Shown one piece after another: positions 1-8,705 of a stretch of DNA of 25,597 bases (positions are counted from its first letter, which is position 1; the number at the start of each line of letters is the position of its first letter). Origin of the DNA: Rhodobiaceae bacterium UBA7378 (GTDB taxonomy: Bacteria; Pseudomonadota; Alphaproteobacteria; RS24); contig DKNW01000021.1 of NCBI GenBank assembly GCA_002469805.1, positions 6,325-31,921 of the forward strand, written 5' to 3'. A program made the translations under genes and the position numbers. Below the pieces are notes generated by a model. It did not search any database, was not told where the DNA came from, and worked only from the letters and a program-made list of their open reading frames with translations.

Positions 1-7
1 TTTAGAG

Positions 8-790
8 ATGCGCTATCGGCTTGTCATAGAATATGACGGGGCAGCGTTTTGCGGTTGGCAGAGCCAAGCCGATGGGGGGGCGGTGCAGGACGCACTCCAG
101 CAAGCTATCGGTTCATTTTGCGGCGAGGTGGTAACGGCTTACGGGGCGGGACGCACGGATTCTGGTGTGCATGCCCGCGGGCAGGTCGCCCATATTGATC
201 TGGAAACCGCGCCTGCGCCGGACCGTGTGCGTGACGGGCTGAATTTTCATTTACGCCCTGCCCCTGTTGCTGTCATTACGGCGCATTATGCGCGCGCCGA
301 TTTTGACGCGCGGTTTTCTGCGCTGGCGCGGCGCTACCGGTATCGCATTATTTCGCAGCGCGCGCCGGTTGTGCTCGACCGCATGCAAGCTTGGTGGGTG
401 CCTCAATCACTCGATATCGAAGCCATGCGCGCCGCCAGCAAATATTTACTAGGCAATCATGATTTCACAACTTTTCGTGCCAGCCAGTGTCAAGCCAACT
501 CACCAATACGCACGCTGGATGCGCTGGATGTGTCGGCGGGTGATGCGGGCATTGATATTACCGCGCGGGCGCGCTCGTTCCTGCATAGCCAGGTGCGCTC
601 CATGGCGGGGGCACTCAAACTTGTCGGGCAGGGAAAGTGGCAGCCGGAAGATTTACGCCACGCGCTTGAAGCGGCCGACCGGCGGGCATGCGCCCCAGTT
701 GCGCCAGCCCATGGCTTGACGTTTATGGCAGTGGATTACCCCGACGAGATGTTGGTCTCGCCCGAAATTGATAAAGATCAGGAAAAATAG
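8..790 (+). CDS. truA: tRNA pseudouridine(38-40) synthase TruA
   Basis: This 260-residue protein isomerises uridines 38-40 in the anticodon arm of many tRNAs to pseudouridine. It is cytoplasmic. The family signature GRTDSGVHA is present at residues 48-56, with the catalytic aspartate at D51, and the N-terminus MRYRLVIEYDG is typical. Length matches the family (about 245-270). The ATG at 8 sits two bases after a TAG at 3-5, which is probably the stop of an upstream gene cut off by the window edge. In many alphaproteobacteria that gene is fmt, but this cannot be checked here. The 3' end overlaps the convergent dapE by 13 bp (778-790). Confidence 0.97.
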   Translation: MRYRLVIEYDGAAFCGWQSQADGGAVQDALQQAIGSFCGEVVTAYGAGRTDSGVHARGQVAHIDLETAPAPDRVRDGLNFHLRPAPVAVITAHYARADFDARFSALARRYRYRIISQRAPVVLDRMQAWWVPQSLDIEAMRAASKYLLGNHDFTTFRASQCQANSPIRTLDALDVSAGDAGIDITARARSFLHSQVRSMAGALKLVGQGKWQPEDLRHALEAADRRACAPVAPAHGLTFMAVDYPDEMLVSPEIDKDQEK

Positions 791-1926
791 GAGGTCAGAA
801 GCCGGGTATAAATCTGCGCGAGTTGACGGATATCATCCAGTCTAACGCGCTCATCAACCTGATGCATGGTTTTGCCGACAAGTCCGAACTCGACGACGCG
901 CGCTGCGTCCTTAATAAATCGAGCATCTGATGTGCCGCCGCTGGTAGATAGTTCGGGTTGGCGGCCGGTCACCGATTGAACGGCCATGCTAAGGCTTTCG
1001 ACAAAATCATTGGGCGGGGTTAAAAAACAATCGCCAGTATGGGCGAGCTCTAACTGATACCCGCTCGGGCCGGCGCTTTCATCCAGCTGCGCGCGGACCC
1101 AAGCCGAAATCGTATCAGCCTGCCAGCTATCATTATATCTGATGTTGAACCGCGCGGTGGCCTGCGGCGGGATAACATTGGTGGTTGCATTGCCGACATC
1201 AAAGCTCGTCACTTCCAGATTAGAAGGTTGAAAGTGTTCGGTGCCCTCATCCAGCGATGTGCAAGAAAGATGGTTCATCATTGCGGCCAGTTGCGGAACC
1301 GGATTGGCGGCAAGGTGCGGGTAGGCAACATGGCCTTGCGTGCCGTTCACGGTCACGATGCCGTTCACGCTGCCGCGCCGCCCGATCTTGATCATATCAC
1401 CTAGCTGTTCGGGATTGGTTGGCTCGCCGACCACGCAATCATCAATAATCTCGCCACGCGAGGCCAGCCAGTCGAGCATTTTGCGCGTGCCATTAATCGA
1501 CGGCCCCTCTTCGTCGCCGGTGATCAGCATGCTGATTGACCCACCGAAACTTTCTTGGCTTTCCAGATGCGCGCTGACGGCACTGACAAAAGCCGCAATC
1601 GCGCCTTTCATATCGGCTGCGCCGCGTCCCCATAAAAACCCGTCTTGTTGCATGCCGGCAAAAGGGTCGACTTGCCAGTCATCTGCCGCACCTGCGGGCA
1701 CAACATCTGTATGACCGGCAAAACATAAATTTGGTGCGCTATCGCCCAGCCGCGCATAGAGATTGTCGACCGGAGCTGTGCCGTTTTCTTCAAATGGTAG
1801 GCGCGTGCAGGTAAAGCCCAAGCCTTCAAGGGCCTGTTGCAATACATCTAAGGCGCCGGCGTCCGTCGGGGTGACCGATGGGCAACGGATAAGCTCGGCA
1901 GCCAGCTGAACCGGATCGAGGGTCAT
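778..1926 (-). CDS. dapE: succinyl-diaminopimelate desuccinylase DapE
   Basis: The protein has 382 residues and is an M20-family zinc amidohydrolase. It hydrolyses N-succinyl-LL-2,6-diaminopimelate to LL-diaminopimelate and succinate, a late step of lysine and peptidoglycan-precursor synthesis. Metal and catalytic residues are visible: GHTDVVPAG (H72, D74), GRGAADMKG (D105), the GDEEG pair E139-E140, and a C-terminal MHQVDE histidine. The frame stays open upstream into dapD. The ATG at 1926 is chosen because it gives the family start MTLDPVQLAAELIRCPSVTP and lies one base after the dapD stop, so the two are probably translationally coupled. Its stop lies inside the 3' end of the convergent truA. 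Confidence 0.96.
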   Translation of the reverse strand: MTLDPVQLAAELIRCPSVTPTDAGALDVLQQALEGLGFTCTRLPFEENGTAPVDNLYARLGDSAPNLCFAGHTDVVPAGAADDWQVDPFAGMQQDGFLWGRGAADMKGAIAAFVSAVSAHLESQESFGGSISMLITGDEEGPSINGTRKMLDWLASRGEIIDDCVVGEPTNPEQLGDMIKIGRRGSVNGIVTVNGTQGHVAYPHLAANPVPQLAAMMNHLSCTSLDEGTEHFQPSNLEVTSFDVGNATTNVIPPQATARFNIRYNDSWQADTISAWVRAQLDESAGPSGYQLELAHTGDCFLTPPNDFVESLSMAVQSVTGRQPELSTSGGTSDARFIKDAARVVEFGLVGKTMHQVDERVRLDDIRQLAQIYTRLLTSYFS

Positions 1927-1927
1927 A

Positions 1928-2755
1928 TCAGTCTCGCAGCAAGTCGTTAACAGATGTTTTCGCCCGCGTCTGGGCGTCAACGGTTTTGACGATGACGGCG
2001 CAAGACAGCGCTGGCTGGTCCGGCCCACCCGGAAGTGCGCCGGGCACGACAACCGAATAAGCGGGCACTTCACCGCGATGAATTTGGCCGGTGGCGCGGT
2101 CGACGATTTTGGTTGATGAGGTAATAAAAACACCCATCGATAAAACCGCGCCCTCGCGCACAATCACGCCTTCGGCAACCTCCGAGCGCGCGCCGATGAA
2201 GCAATTATCTTCAATGATAACTGGATTAGCTTGCAAGGGTTCGAGAACCCCGCCAATGCCGGCGCCGCCCGAGATATGCACATTTTTACCGATCTGCGCG
2301 CATGAGCCCACCGTTGCCCATGTGTCGACCATGGTCCCACTATCGACATAGGCACCGAGATTGACAAAGCTGGGCATCAGCACGACGCCTGGCGCGATAT
2401 AGGCTGAGCGGCGCACCACGCAATTTGGCACAGCGCGGAAACCGGCTTGCGTGAATCGTGCACTGTCCCAGCCTTCAAATTTTGATGGTACTTTGTCCCA
2501 CCAGTTCGCATCGCCCGGGCCAGCCGAAATGGTTGTCATGCTATTGAGCCGGAACGACAGCAAAACAGCTTTCTTGAGCCATTGATTAACCTGCCAGTCC
2601 TCGCCAGTTTTTTCCGCCACCCGCAGCTTGCCCTCATCCAGAAGATTGAGAGCTGTATCAACGGCGTCGCGCACCTCTCCTTGTGTATCTGGCGTGAGGT
2701 CTGCAGCATTTTCAAATGCCGCATCAATGACGTTTTCTAGTGCTTCCAGGTTCAT
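1928..2755 (-). CDS. dapD: 2,3,4,5-tetrahydropyridine-2,6-dicarboxylate N-succinyltransferase DapD
   Basis: The protein has 275 residues and transfers succinyl from succinyl-CoA to tetrahydrodipicolinate, in the same pathway as the adjacent dapE. The C-terminal half shows the imperfect hexapeptide repeats of a left-handed beta-helix acyltransferase (stretches such as GAYVDSGTMVDTWATVGS, IGKNVHISGGAGIGGVLEP and IEDNCFIGARSEV). The family landmark MPSFVNLGAYVDSGTMVDTW is intact. A GGAG lies 7 bases before the ATG at 2755. An ATG two codons upstream (2761) would leave only a one-base gap to that GGAG, so 2755 is preferred. Length is normal for the family. A 69-bp gap separates it from the upstream nucleotidase gene. 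Confidence 0.96.
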   Translation of the reverse strand: MNLEALENVIDAAFENAADLTPDTQGEVRDAVDTALNLLDEGKLRVAEKTGEDWQVNQWLKKAVLLSFRLNSMTTISAGPGDANWWDKVPSKFEGWDSARFTQAGFRAVPNCVVRRSAYIAPGVVLMPSFVNLGAYVDSGTMVDTWATVGSCAQIGKNVHISGGAGIGGVLEPLQANPVIIEDNCFIGARSEVAEGVIVREGAVLSMGVFITSSTKIVDRATGQIHRGEVPAYSVVVPGALPGGPDQPALSCAVIVKTVDAQTRAKTSVNDLLRD

Positions 2756-2824
2756 ACCCATGCTCCGAATTTTGCCAGTGTCTATCACGCGATACTTAAC
2801 AGCCCAAGGCGGCAAGTCAACGCA

Positions 2825-3508
2825 CTAGCGGTCTGCCTGAGCAAGATAGGCAAGAATGCGCGATAGGATGTCTTTAACATCTGACCCTTGGTGGTCGATA
2901 TGTTCAGGCTCTACCGGACCGCCATATTCCTGCGCTCCAGGATCACGCAGCAGCACCGTCGTCATGCCCAAGGCGCGGGCCGGCGGCAAGTTGCGCGCCA
3001 TATCTTCAAAAAACGCGGTGCGGTGTGCTTCAATGCCAAATTTGGCGAGCATCGCCGGATAGATGCCCGCATTGGGTTTGGGCACGTAATTGGCGCATAC
3101 AATGTCGAAAATATCATCGAAAAGATCGCGGATACCAAGCTGTTTCGCCACGCGGTCAGCGTGCTCGGTGGTGCCATTGGTGAAGATAAATTTCCGCCCG
3201 GGTAGTGCGCCGATCATATCGCGCAGAGCCATGTCTGGTGCCAGCACACTGACATCAATATCGTGAACAAAATCCAAAAACGAATCCGGCGCCATCTTGT
3301 AGCGATTCATCAGCCCGGCCAGCGTCGTCCCGTAGTCATGCAGAAACTCTTTTTGTACGCGATATGCCTCGTCGCGGGATACGTCGAGCGCATCGGAAAT
3401 GAAGGAGGTCATGCGCGTATCGATCTGCGCGAACAAATTGTGTTGCGCCGAGTACAGCGTGTTGTCGAGGTCGAAGACCCAACTGTCTATGTCGGAAAAT
3501 TTTTCCAT
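2825..3508 (-). CDS. HAD-family pyrimidine 5'-nucleotidase
   Basis: The protein has 227 residues and belongs to the haloacid dehalogenase superfamily, SDT1/PynE-like pyrimidine 5'-nucleotidases, which dephosphorylate UMP/CMP-type nucleotides. Motif I is FDLDNTLY (nucleophile D13, acid/base D15), motif II is FTNGT, and the C-terminal acidic motif is FFEDMARN. The helical cap lies between motifs I and II. No signal peptide is seen, so it is presumably cytoplasmic. It starts 5 bases after the DUF1036 gene stop. Members of this family often neighbour dapD and argB in alphaproteobacteria, which supports the family call, but the true substrate is inferred. Confidence 0.85.
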   Translation of the reverse strand: MEKFSDIDSWVFDLDNTLYSAQHNLFAQIDTRMTSFISDALDVSRDEAYRVQKEFLHDYGTTLAGLMNRYKMAPDSFLDFVHDIDVSVLAPDMALRDMIGALPGRKFIFTNGTTEHADRVAKQLGIRDLFDDIFDIVCANYVPKPNAGIYPAMLAKFGIEAHRTAFFEDMARNLPPARALGMTTVLLRDPGAQEYGGPVEPEHIDHQGSDVKDILSRILAYLAQADR

Positions 3509-3513
3509 GTCTA

Positions 3514-4563
3514 TTAATCCAGATTAATACGCCATTTGCGCGCATTGCCGGTATCGATGCGCCGGAAATTGGCTTCGTCTAGACCTCGCGCGCTGCAGGT
3601 TTCGCGCCCGTTGATGACGAAGCGGGTGGATTTTGTGCACATAATGAAGTCACCTTGCCATAAAACAGGACGGCCCGCGCGCACAGCTTGGCGGCCTGTT
3701 TCTGTCACGGCTTCGGCATAGTAGAAATAATATTTATCGTCGAGATTGCGGTTGATGACTTGCGCGCATTCATTGGCGGCGACGCGGTGCCAGCCGCGGC
3801 TTTCAAAACTGTCTTCGCGTACAATGCCGGTTGCCGCCCAGACGAGATAATCGGTTTTGTTGCACATAACGAGGCCTCGGTCGGTCGATTGGGTCGCTGC
3901 CGTTTCGAGAAGGCGTTCGAGAAGATCGCTATTGTTGGGATTGCCACGAATTTGATAGCGCAATTTGAAAGCAGAAATTGCCTCGCGCGTCCGCACCCCG
4001 CCAAAGCCGTCAACAGTGCCGGTTTCGTAACCGATATCCGCCAGTAAGCGCTGGATGCCCGCCATCACGGCGAGGCGCCCGAAATTATCATCCTCGGTAA
4101 AGGTTACGGTTGGGCGTGATGCATCCATGGATACGGGTGCAAAGTCGGCGGAAACATGCCCCCTTTTCCTACATTCACGGCGGCCTTCAATGGTAAAGCG
4201 TCGGCCACGTGGCCCGACGCAAAAGCGTTCGCTCCCGTCGAAAACCAGCGTGTCTGCGCTGTGGGCCGTGTGGGAAACAGCGTGCACAAAAGCGCCTGCA
4301 CCGTCGGGGATATTCTTCAGCGCGGTTTCGCATGTGCCTGGCAGAACGGTTTCCCATCCCTCGGTTTTGCTGGCCACGCCCAGCTGAAACGCGGTTGCGA
4401 CTGTCAGCACATAGCTTGTTTCATTGCACAGGCGCAATTTAGCTTGCGCTGGGATTGCCGCGGTCAGCACCATAAAAATTGCGCTCAGCGCAGCCAGCGA
4501 TACATAACTTGCAGTGTTTTCAGTATCAGGCCTGCTTGTCGTGCGTGCCGCGTGACGTAACAT
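3514..4563 (-). CDS. secreted protein with two DUF1036 domains around a peptidoglycan-binding-like motif
   Basis: The function is unknown. From the ATG at 4563 the product has 349 residues, with a signal peptide (hydrophobic core about 20-38, likely cleavage after AQA at 41). Two cysteine-bearing DUF1036-like units follow. The first starts LRLCNETSYVLTVA and ends with GRRECRKRG; the second starts LVMCNKTDYLVWAA and ends with GRETCSARG. Between them lies a stretch resembling a PG_binding_1 helix bundle (QRLLADIGYETGTVDGFGG, then AISAFK). A GTG at 4629 opens the frame 22 codons earlier, 8 bases after the argB stop, and is a possible alternative start. The ATG is preferred because it puts the signal peptide near the N-terminus and has a GGGGG 10 bases upstream. 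The product is probably periplasmic and may contact the cell wall. Confidence 0.8.
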   Translation of the reverse strand: MLRHAARTTSRPDTENTASYVSLAALSAIFMVLTAAIPAQAKLRLCNETSYVLTVATAFQLGVASKTEGWETVLPGTCETALKNIPDGAGAFVHAVSHTAHSADTLVFDGSERFCVGPRGRRFTIEGRRECRKRGHVSADFAPVSMDASRPTVTFTEDDNFGRLAVMAGIQRLLADIGYETGTVDGFGGVRTREAISAFKLRYQIRGNPNNSDLLERLLETAATQSTDRGLVMCNKTDYLVWAATGIVREDSFESRGWHRVAANECAQVINRNLDDKYYFYYAEAVTETGRQAVRAGRPVLWQGDFIMCTKSTRFVINGRETCSARGLDEANFRRIDTGNARKWRINLD

Positions 4564-4637
4564 GCCGGAGAAACCCCCAGAAGCAAATTTGAAGGTAAGG
4601 TAGAGCTGTCGAAGGAACCGAAAAACCACCTGAACGC

Positions 4638-5552
4638 CTATTCGATTAATGTGCCGGCACCCAGCTCGGTAAATAATTCGAGCAAGATGGCATGCGGCAC
4701 GCGACCATCGAGAATTACTGTCGCGCCAACGCCGTTTTTGACCGCGGCAAGTGCTGTCTCGATTTTGGGAATCATGCCGCCTTTCGCTGTGCCGCTGCGG
4801 ATGAGTGTGGCGGCGCGTCGCTGGGTGAGCCGCGACACAAGTTTGCCTTTAGCATCGAGAACGCCTTGCACGTCGGTCAGCATCAAAAGTCGCTCGGCTT
4901 TAAGGGCCGCAGCAAGCGCTCCGGCCGCCGTGTCAGCATTTACGTTGAGTGTCTGGCCTTTATCCGATGTCGCAATCGGCGCGAGGACGGGAATAATGTC
5001 GGAGCGCAACATAACATCTAGAACGTCCGTGTTAACTTTCTTGGGTGTGCCAACGAAGCCCAGATTGACCGCTTTTTCGACATTTGACTGAGCGTCGCGT
5101 TTGCGGGTTCGCGTTTTGCTGGCGATCATAAGGTCGCCATCCTTTCCCGACAGGCCAACCGCGCGACCACCCGCTTGATTAAGTGCAGTCACGATTTGTT
5201 TATTTATGGCACCTGCCAAAACCATTTCGACAACCTCGATGGTTTCGGCATCGGTCACCCGCAATCCGTTGGCAAAGCGGCTCTTTATGTTTAGCCGCTC
5301 CAGCATCGACGCGATTTGCGGCCCACCGCCATGAACGATAACGGGGTTGATACCCGATTGTTTTAGCAACACGACATCTTGGGCAAACTGGCTGGAAAGA
5401 ACAGCATCGCCCATAGCATGCCCGCCATATTTAATGACGACGGTCTTGCGATCGTAACGCTGCATGAACGGCAGCGCTTCTGTCAGCACATGGGCCTGCG
5501 CGATCCAGTCATCCGAAGATGCCGGTTTTCTGATCTTTGATTTTGAACTCAT
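4638..5552 (-). CDS. argB: acetylglutamate kinase ArgB
   Basis: The protein has 304 residues and phosphorylates N-acetyl-L-glutamate with ATP, the second step of arginine biosynthesis. The amino-acid kinase fold is clear: KYGGHAM at 41-47, the HGGGP substrate/ATP loop at 74-78, GLRVTDAETIEVVEMVLAG, and a C-terminal TAKGGMIPKIETAL. The N-terminal extension of about 25 residues before the core resembles the N-helix of arginine-sensitive hexameric forms, so feedback inhibition by arginine is plausible but inferred. The ATG is preceded by AGGG five bases upstream. It lies 30 bases after engB in the long minus-strand run. Confidence 0.97.
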   Translation of the reverse strand: MSSKSKIRKPASSDDWIAQAHVLTEALPFMQRYDRKTVVIKYGGHAMGDAVLSSQFAQDVVLLKQSGINPVIVHGGGPQIASMLERLNIKSRFANGLRVTDAETIEVVEMVLAGAINKQIVTALNQAGGRAVGLSGKDGDLMIASKTRTRKRDAQSNVEKAVNLGFVGTPKKVNTDVLDVMLRSDIIPVLAPIATSDKGQTLNVNADTAAGALAAALKAERLLMLTDVQGVLDAKGKLVSRLTQRRAATLIRSGTAKGGMIPKIETALAAVKNGVGATVILDGRVPHAILLELFTELGAGTLIE

Positions 5553-5582
5553 CTGGACCCTGTTCTGTCTGAGTTATTACGT

Positions 5583-6266
5583 TTATGTATCGCGTTTATA
5601 GCCCAAAGCGTCGAGTTCAACCAGACCGGCAATAGCGCCGCGTACATCATCAATGCCCAGAGTTTTCTCGCTCGATGTAGCAAGGATTTCCGGATGCGCG
5701 GCTACGCGCTTACGCAAGGCCGCTTCGGTTTGCGCCATCACTGTGTCAAGGGCGGGGCGGCTGATCTTATCGGACTTGGTAAGCACGACCTGATAGGAAA
5801 CTGCTGTCCGATCAAAATCATCCATCATGGCAAGATCATTGGCTTTCAAACCATGGCGGCTATCTACCAACACAAACACGCGGCGCAAATTTGGCCGTCC
5901 GCGTAAATATTGTTCCAGCAGTCTGTTCCACGCAGCGATTTTAGTTTTGCTTTCGCGTGCATAGCCATAGCCCGGCAGGTCCACCAACCACGCCGCACCA
6001 TCGCTACCGAGATTTGGCGCGATCATAAAGAAATTAAGTTCCTGTGTGCGCCCGGGTGTATTCGATGTGCGCGCCAGTGCTTTATGTCCGGTCACGGCAT
6101 TAATCAGGCTCGACTTGCCGACATTCGAGCGACCGGCAAACGCCACTTCAACCCTGTCGGCCGGGGGCAGGGCGTCGACATTCGTGACGCCAAGCCGGAA
6201 CTCACAACCGCGGGCGAATAGCCAGCGACCGGCTGCCGCAAAATATTCGGCGTTAATCTGTTCCAT
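5583..6266 (-). CDS. engB: ribosome biogenesis GTP-binding protein YsxC/EngB
   Basis: This 227-residue TRAFAC GTPase is needed for large ribosomal subunit assembly. The G1 loop GRSNVGKSS is at 45-53, G2 is TSNTPGRTQ (67-75), G3 is DLPGYGYA and G4 is LTKSDK. The frame is open to an ATG at 6341, but the family N-terminus aligns with the ATG at 6266 (MEQINAEYF). That start overlaps the yidC 3' end by 14 bp, whereas 6341 would overlap by 89 bp. No convincing Shine-Dalgarno precedes 6266, so coupling to yidC translation is likely. The gene order yidC-engB-argB is common in alphaproteobacteria. Confidence 0.94.
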   Translation of the reverse strand: MEQINAEYFAAAGRWLFARGCEFRLGVTNVDALPPADRVEVAFAGRSNVGKSSLINAVTGHKALARTSNTPGRTQELNFFMIAPNLGSDGAAWLVDLPGYGYARESKTKIAAWNRLLEQYLRGRPNLRRVFVLVDSRHGLKANDLAMMDDFDRTAVSYQVVLTKSDKISRPALDTVMAQTEAALRKRVAAHPEILATSSEKTLGIDDVRGAIAGLVELDALGYKRDT

Positions 6267-8133
6267 CGGCGCTATCACTGCTTTGCTTGCGCCCGCGTCC
6301 TGACATTCCGATATTGGCCAGCAATTCGATCTCGACATCATTGCGGCGCATGATGAGCCCCTGTTGCAAAATCGACAGGAAGTTGTTCCATGCCCAATAA
6401 ATCACCAAGCCGGCGGGGAAGCCTGCAAGGATGAAGGTGAAGAAAATTGGTAAAATCTGAAACATACGAGCTTGGATTGGATCCGGCGGTGGCGGGTTCA
6501 TCTGCATCTGGATAAACATGGTAATGCCCATCAATAGGGGCCACACGCCGAGCATGAGGAATGAGGGCGGGTCCCATGGAATGACGCCAAACAGATTAAA
6601 CAGTGATGTCGGGTCCGGTGCTGATAAGTCAGTAACCCAGCCAAAGAAAGGCTGGTGCCGCATATCAATCGTTACAAAAAGTACTTTATATAGGGCGAAG
6701 AAAACCGGGATTTGAAGCAGAATCGGCAGGCAACCAGCCAGCGGGTTCAATTTCTCCTCGCGGTATATTTTCATCAGCTCTTGTTGCTGGGCCTGTCTGT
6801 CATCGCTGTATTGCTCTCGGATCTGCACCATGCGCGGCTGTAGTTTTTTCATTTTCGCCATGGTCTCATATGAGCGGCTGGCGAGCGGGAAAAACACCGC
6901 CTTAATCAGCACGGTGACGATGAGAATGGCGACCCCGTAATTGCCAACAAGGTCGTAGAAAATCTGTAGCGCGCGGAACATAGGCTTGGTCAGGAAATAA
7001 AACCAGCCCCAGTCAATCAGCAGGTCAAAACGCGTAATACCATCCGCAGCATAGCCATCGACCAGATCCACAACCTTGGCGCCGGCAAAAAACTGGGTCA
7101 CAAGCTGTGTCTGTTGACCGGCGGCGATCTGGCGACCGCCAAGCAAATAATCGCCGCGGAAAACTTCATTGGCGCGACTATCGGCACCATCGCCGGTAAA
7201 GCGGGCTGAGAATGTCTCGCCCTGCGGTGGAATTATGGCCGTGGCCCAGTATTTGTCGGTAATTCCCAGCCAGCCTTTATCTGACTGTTTGGAGACAACA
7301 CGTTCGTCTATCAGGTCGCCATAATCGAGCTCTTCCAAGCCCTCTTCGCCAAAAAACCCGATTGCGCCTTCATGCAGAATAAACAGATTGCTCGTTTGCG
7401 GGCGACCTGTTCGCGTGATCTGTGCAAATGGGTAAAGCGTAATATCGTCGGTGCTGCCATTGCGCGCTGTGTGCGTGACGGTGAACAGAAAATCATTATC
7501 GACCTCGATGCGCTGGCGCAATTCGACGCCTTCGGGTGTGACATGCGCGATGGTAACCGGGCTTTCCGGGGTCAGCACGCTCCCGTCCACAACACGCCAC
7601 ATGCTCGTCGGCCCAGGCAAGGTGACGTTGCCGCCATCGGCGCCGACCCAGCCATGATGGGCTTGCCAGTGGCCAATTTCATTTTCATGGTTTAGCAGGC
7701 GCTGGCGCGGTGAGGTTTCGGCTAGCGTCTGGGCGTAGCCGCGCAAAATCAAATCATCAAACCGCGCGCCCATCAGCGCAATCGAGCCAGATACTTTGTC
7801 GGTTTCAATGCGCAGCCGCGGGCTGTTGGCAAACATATTGTTTGTCGTAGGTTTCGATTGCGAGGTCGGCCCAGCGCCCGGTGCCCGGGAAATACTTGGC
7901 TGACCGACTACCGGTTGCCTGGGTGAAGGTTGCCCAGACGCCGATGGTGCCGGCGCGTTTTCGCCGTTTTCCGTGAAGGAGCCGTCGGCAAAAGCGGCAG
8001 CTTCTTCAGCCGCCGCAAGTTGGCGGGCGCGTTCCTCAGCAAGGCGAGGTTCGACGACAAAAAACTGCCAGCCTAGCAAAACGCCAAGGCTCAGAATGAC
8101 AGCCATCAGAAAATTACTGTTGTTATCCTGCAC
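6253..8133 (-). CDS. yidC: membrane protein insertase YidC (Oxa1 family)
   Basis: This 626-residue inner-membrane protein inserts and folds membrane proteins, alone or with SecYEG. An N-terminal transmembrane anchor (about 7-26) is followed by a Pro/Ser/Gln-rich linker, a large periplasmic beta-supersandwich domain, and the conserved C-terminal five-helix core (for example VLIKAVFFPLASRSYET and NPLAGCLPILLQIPVFFALY). The charged residue of the hydrophilic groove is a lysine (IKAVFFP), where E. coli has arginine. The start codon is GTG at 8133, with AAGGAG about 8 bases upstream inside the end of rnpA. The small yidD gene that often sits between rnpA and yidC is absent, since only 3 bases separate them. 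Confidence 0.97.
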   Translation of the reverse strand: MQDNNSNFLMAVILSLGVLLGWQFFVVEPRLAEERARQLAAAEEAAAFADGSFTENGENAPAPSASGQPSPRQPVVGQPSISRAPGAGPTSQSKPTTNNMFANSPRLRIETDKVSGSIALMGARFDDLILRGYAQTLAETSPRQRLLNHENEIGHWQAHHGWVGADGGNVTLPGPTSMWRVVDGSVLTPESPVTIAHVTPEGVELRQRIEVDNDFLFTVTHTARNGSTDDITLYPFAQITRTGRPQTSNLFILHEGAIGFFGEEGLEELDYGDLIDERVVSKQSDKGWLGITDKYWATAIIPPQGETFSARFTGDGADSRANEVFRGDYLLGGRQIAAGQQTQLVTQFFAGAKVVDLVDGYAADGITRFDLLIDWGWFYFLTKPMFRALQIFYDLVGNYGVAILIVTVLIKAVFFPLASRSYETMAKMKKLQPRMVQIREQYSDDRQAQQQELMKIYREEKLNPLAGCLPILLQIPVFFALYKVLFVTIDMRHQPFFGWVTDLSAPDPTSLFNLFGVIPWDPPSFLMLGVWPLLMGITMFIQMQMNPPPPDPIQARMFQILPIFFTFILAGFPAGLVIYWAWNNFLSILQQGLIMRRNDVEIELLANIGMSGRGRKQSSDSADGTD

Positions 8134-8136
8134 ACC

Positions 8137-8520
8137 TTACTCCTTTTCATCTTTCCGCCGATGAATTTGCTTAAGCGCCGACCGTAGATCGGTTTGAAGA
8201 CTTTCCCATGCCCTGTCACCCGTGGACGCGCGTCCGATGAGTACATAATCATAACCTGGCTGCCCATGGGCAGATAAAATTTCATGTGCCAATGCTCGCA
8301 GGCGCCGTCGCGCTCGATTGCGGATAACAGCATTGCCGATTTTCTTTGTGGCGGTTAGACCAAAACGGATTGAATTGTCGGAATATTTTTCGGAATCTGA
8401 CGCGTTTCTAGGATGGGCTTGCAGTACAAGGCCACGACGGACTTGTTTGTAGCCTTTCGCCACGGCCAGAAACTCCCGCCTGACACGCAGCGTATTAATC
8501 GCTGGGCGGTCGGGTGCCAT
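8137..8520 (-). CDS. rnpA: ribonuclease P protein component
   Basis: The protein has 127 residues and is the protein subunit of RNase P, which matures tRNA 5' ends with the RNA subunit (not in this window). The conserved basic signature GNAVIRNRARRRLR is visible in the middle, after RFGLTATKKIG. The frame remains open upstream, overlapping rpmH out of frame. The ATG at 8520 is chosen because it lies 10 bases after the rpmH stop with AGG before it and gives the expected family length. It sits between rpmH and yidC, the standard arrangement. Confidence 0.95.
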   Translation of the reverse strand: MAPDRPAINTLRVRREFLAVAKGYKQVRRGLVLQAHPRNASDSEKYSDNSIRFGLTATKKIGNAVIRNRARRRLRALAHEILSAHGQPGYDYVLIGRASTGDRAWESLQTDLRSALKQIHRRKDEKE

Positions 8521-8530
8521 AGAACCTAAT

Positions 8531-8665
8531 TTAAGCTGAGAGCCGCTTGCGTCCGCGCGCGCGCCGACGGGCCAAGACCAGACGACCACCCTTGGTTGCC
8601 ATGCGCGAGCGGAAACCGTGGCGACGTTTGCGCACCAGATTGCTCGGTTGAAAAGTTCTTTTCAC
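8531..8665 (-). CDS. rpmH: 50S ribosomal protein L34
   Basis: The product is the 44-residue basic ribosomal protein L34. Translation gives MKRTFQPSNLVRKRRHGFRS and then the lysine/arginine-rich tail ending RGRKRLSA, a near-universal L34 sequence. The start is GTG at 8665, read as methionine. An ATG five bases upstream is out of the way because its frame stops at once (ATG ACG TGA). A good Shine-Dalgarno AGGAG lies 8 bases before the GTG. It is the first gene of the long minus-strand run and has a promoter-like sequence just upstream. Confidence 0.96.
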   Translation of the reverse strand: MKRTFQPSNLVRKRRHGFRSRMATKGGRLVLARRRARGRKRLSA

Positions 8666-8705
8666 GTCATCTACTCCTAAAGGGTGTGCTCCGCGATGAG
8701 CGCAG

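Noticed and set aside
1340..1714. 124-codon + frame inside dapE
   Set aside because: It is antisense to the conserved catalytic core of dapE and has no independent coding evidence.
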